Origin: Eucalyptus grandis
Taxonomy: Eukaryota; Streptophyta; Magnoliopsida; Myrtales; Myrtaceae
Length of the DNA: 64,000 nt
Assembly (NCBI RefSeq): GCF_016545825.1
Contig: NC_052618.1
Location: 11,957,398 to 12,021,397, forward strand
Reading direction: 5' to 3'
Position numbers and translations under genes: made by a program
Part shown: positions 61,836-64,000 of the stretch, piece after piece
Position numbering within the stretch: position 1 is the stretch's first letter
Layout of the letters: each line of letters opens with the position of its first letter
Notes under the pieces: generated by a model
Told to the model about the DNA's origin: nothing
The model's input: the letters and a program-made list of their open reading frames with translations, nothing else
Database searches by the model: none

Positions 61836-62937
61836 CTTTTTGTGGATGGGGCTATCCATTTATTTCAACACCTTTGATAAACGAAGAAATATCAAAAATT
61901 TATCGAATTGTTCTTTCTTGGATACATCATATTTCACCCAAAATGAAGCTCTGCTGAATTCAAGGTCGTCAGGACATGAGGATTCGATTTTTTTTTTTTT
62001 GAGTGATTTGAGATTAGGCCATGAAGGCCCTCAATTTTTTAATACTTGTATTTATCAATGTTGAAATGAAAATAAATATGCTTCATAATAACTGAATATT
62101 GAATACCAAATAATACCAATTAACTAAGCATGAGCACCTTTAATAAGTTTTTTGCAAAATATTTAGCAACATTCTATTGTCAATAAGTATCTTTTTCTAT
62201 TGAATGAATATAAGTGGCCTTCCTTGCCTAGTGAATTAGTGATTTTTTTACTTAATTAAACCTTTTAAACTTTTTTTTATTATGATAACGGAATGTCTTT
62301 AATTTTAGTGAGTGCTAAATATTTAAGTTTTGAAGACTTAATTGAGTTATCAAAAAGCCTACAAATTTCGAAACTACTCTCCTCGGATTTACTCTTAGTA
62401 AACACCGTTTTAATGTATTGTAGCATGGATGTAAATTTTGGTGACTATACATAAAATTTAGATGCAAACCAGTAAGTTATTAATCACCTCGACAATGAAA
62501 TTCAAATATTAGATATTTTATGTCGACTTTAGGAAATTTAAATAAGAGATAGTAATTTCTTTTACCAGTAAAGAAAGATGGAATTAGGCGATCAACATTT
62601 ACCCTCTAAATGTTAGGTCTCACTGTCATCGTGGAATATTAGGTTTTAACCATAACTTTTCAATGCAACAGTAAATATGCAAACAAATGGAGCTGGGTTT
62701 TTTTTTTCATAACATTACTTGATTATGATAAATCCTTTTATATTGGGTTACCTAATTGGGTGATATACGAGATAATATCTCATTAATATGAAAAATCTGA
62801 ATTATGAAATGTTTTCTCACATATTTATAAGATAAATACCATATATATTGGACATTACCAATCCTAGATAATTATCGTGTATTTTTTCTTTCATTTTTTT
62901 ATATAATTAATGTTTTCGACGCCATCAGTTTCTGACC
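61836..62937. repeat. Flank with empty sites for both LTR insertions
   Basis: 61836-61840 (ctttt followed by tgtggatgg) is the uninserted form of the 17134-20607 site. About 62690-62710 (gggttttttttttcataacatt) corresponds to the uninserted site of the 10.7-kb element. The open frame of about 70 codons at 61847-62064 parallels that at 20620-20834. The rest is AT-rich; 62707-62937 matches 32183-32418. Confidence 0.8.
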
Positions 62938-63024
62938 ATGTTCATCTCCTCCCTCCCGTCCGGTGGCCCTGCTCAAACCGAGAGGCTTACAGAGTTTAGA
63001 GAGAGAGAGGGAAGACGAGCTTCG

Positions 63025-63854
63025 ATGGAGTCAAGTCAACCATATCCAAGACTCTCTCTCTCTCTCTCTCTCTCCTATCCTCATCTCCCTCCTCTCTCAA
63101 CTCCTTCGTCTTCCCCTCTCGGCTCATCACCCACAGGCTCCGCTGCATATATGCCGACCGCATCCGCTCCCCGAGGCTCGCCGAGCCGTCTCCGTCTCCC
63201 CTGGCTCCCGAGAGGTTCCGCTTGCGGTGGTAGTGGCGGCGGAGGAGGAGGCGGAGTCGACGGTGAGGATTGGATGGTGAAATCGGTGGTGGATGGAGCC
63301 GAGGAAGCCTCAGGTGTCTCCTCTGATGTGATAATTCTCGACGTCGGAGTAAGCCCCTCTCTCTACGTGAATGTACGAGCTAAATCTTTCGTTTTGTCGA
63401 TGCTTGTCCAACTTTCCCCGCATTATAATGCTGAAGATGTTATTAGGCGGAGCGTAGCATGTTTCTCTTTTCAGTGTGCGGCCACTTGAGTGGCTCTGTT
63501 TCGTCTCTGCAGGGAATGACTTGTGGGGGATGTGCAGCGGGTATGAAGAGAATTTTGGAAAATCAAGTGAGTTTGCCACTCTGCTTTTGTCTTTCTTGTA
63601 AGCCATCTTTCGTATGAAAAGAATCGTCATCGACTTGAATTAAACCAAGTGTGAGAACTATCATTTTCTGAATGTGATTTGAACCCAACGTGTTCTCTCT
63701 TTTTTTCTGCTCTAGCATTGGACAGCCTCAAGTATCTGCTGCCAGCGTAAATCTTACTACTGGGACATCTATTGTGTGGCCTGTATCTGAAGCCAAGGCT
63801 ATGCCTAATTGGCAAAAAAGTTGACAAATTGTGGCTTTAAGTCTAACCCTTGAG
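63025..63854 (+). pseudogene. PAA1/HMA6-type copper ATPase fragment, copy 5
   Basis: The start MESSQPYPRL lies at 63025 after the shared leader. A (CT)n expansion (63050-63075) and a deletion shorten the transit region. GG-rich linker and SSDVIILDVG lead to the exon 1 end at 63348. Exon 2 (63513-63566) reads GMTCGGCAAGMKRILENQ with CxxC intact. Exon 3 (63726-63854) has lost about 27 bases (WQKS joins the later segment), and the TGA after SNP is present. It resembles copies 1 and 3. The following RZ-1 part lies beyond the window. Confidence 0.87.
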
Positions 63855-64000
63855 GTAAGCGGTTTTATTCACCATCAGCTTGTTGCAGTTGAATGGGGTG
63901 TGGCTGACATTCGTGAATATCATTGCCGCATATAATGTACCTTTTATCACAGATTGTCTGTGTCGAAGACTCCATCTACTAGTTGGAAGTACAAGTTTTT
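63855..64000 (+). other. Start of intron/downstream part of module 5 (cut by window end)
   Basis: It matches 2468-2610 and 33416-33560 (tgttgcagttgaatgggg, ccatctactagttgga). Module 5 therefore continues past the window. Confidence 0.8.

Noticed and set aside
63050..63075. CT-rich stretch as a regulatory element
   Set aside because: It is a microsatellite within PAA1 exon 1; length differences among copies fit slippage.

Overview
The window is plant nuclear DNA from a dicot-like genome. It is AT-rich and retrotransposon-rich, with GT-AG introns, an EFR/FLS2-type leucine-rich-repeat receptor kinase, and fragments of a chloroplast copper-ATPase gene (PAA1/HMA6 type), an RZ-1-type glycine-rich RNA-binding protein gene and a DC1 (Cys/His-rich) gene. 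Myrtales is possible, but the sequence does not establish the species. I see no bacterial features, CRISPR array or tRNA/rRNA gene.

The window is dominated by old direct segmental duplications. A module of PAA1 5' exons (transit-peptide exon 1, then two exons of the heavy-metal-binding HMA domain), an RZ-1 fragment (part of the RRM plus a CCHC/glycine-rich tail) and about 1.8 kb of conserved downstream DNA occurs at 1.6-4.8 kb, 11.6-15.1 kb, 32.5-35.8 kb and 55.2-59.6 kb. A fifth copy starts at 63.0 kb and runs off the end. All copies carry stops, deletions or frameshifts. Two of them (1 and 3) are followed by an antisense DC1 pseudogene. Two (2 and 4) are followed by a shared unassigned exon-like fragment, a Ty1/copia remnant and about 0.85 kb of shared flank.

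Younger insertions sit in this background. A nearly intact-looking but coding-dead Ty3/gypsy chromovirus (21457-32177, minus strand, LTRs of about 3.3 kb, 5-bp TSD TTTTC) and a related solo LTR (17134-20607, TSD CTTTT, with a tRNA-derived SINE nested in it) both lie in the copy 2-3 interval. Their empty sites survive in the paralogous interval at 61.8 and 62.7 kb. A 983-bp hAT-like non-autonomous transposon (8-bp TSD) splits the copy-3 DC1 pseudogene. A third LTR of the same general kind (38734-41962) is bounded by a duplication of about 106 bp instead of a 5-bp TSD.

From 42 to 51 kb are several imperfect copies of the DNA that lies upstream of the receptor-kinase gene, none with a coding region attached. 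A further copy is at 8.1-9.5 kb. The only substantially intact protein-coding gene is the LRR receptor kinase at 51045-54208. It has one intron in the usual place, a changed APE motif (ALE) and a premature in-frame stop about 55 codons before the likely original end, so it is either a C-terminally truncated receptor or a very young pseudogene.

No new biochemical system is evident. The main interest is the nested, datable history of duplication and insertion, the recent movement of an element with dead coding regions, the repeated PAA1/RZ-1 chimera and the truncated immune-type receptor. Single-base indels between the otherwise nearly identical LTRs mean that assembly error should be considered before interpreting individual frameshifts.
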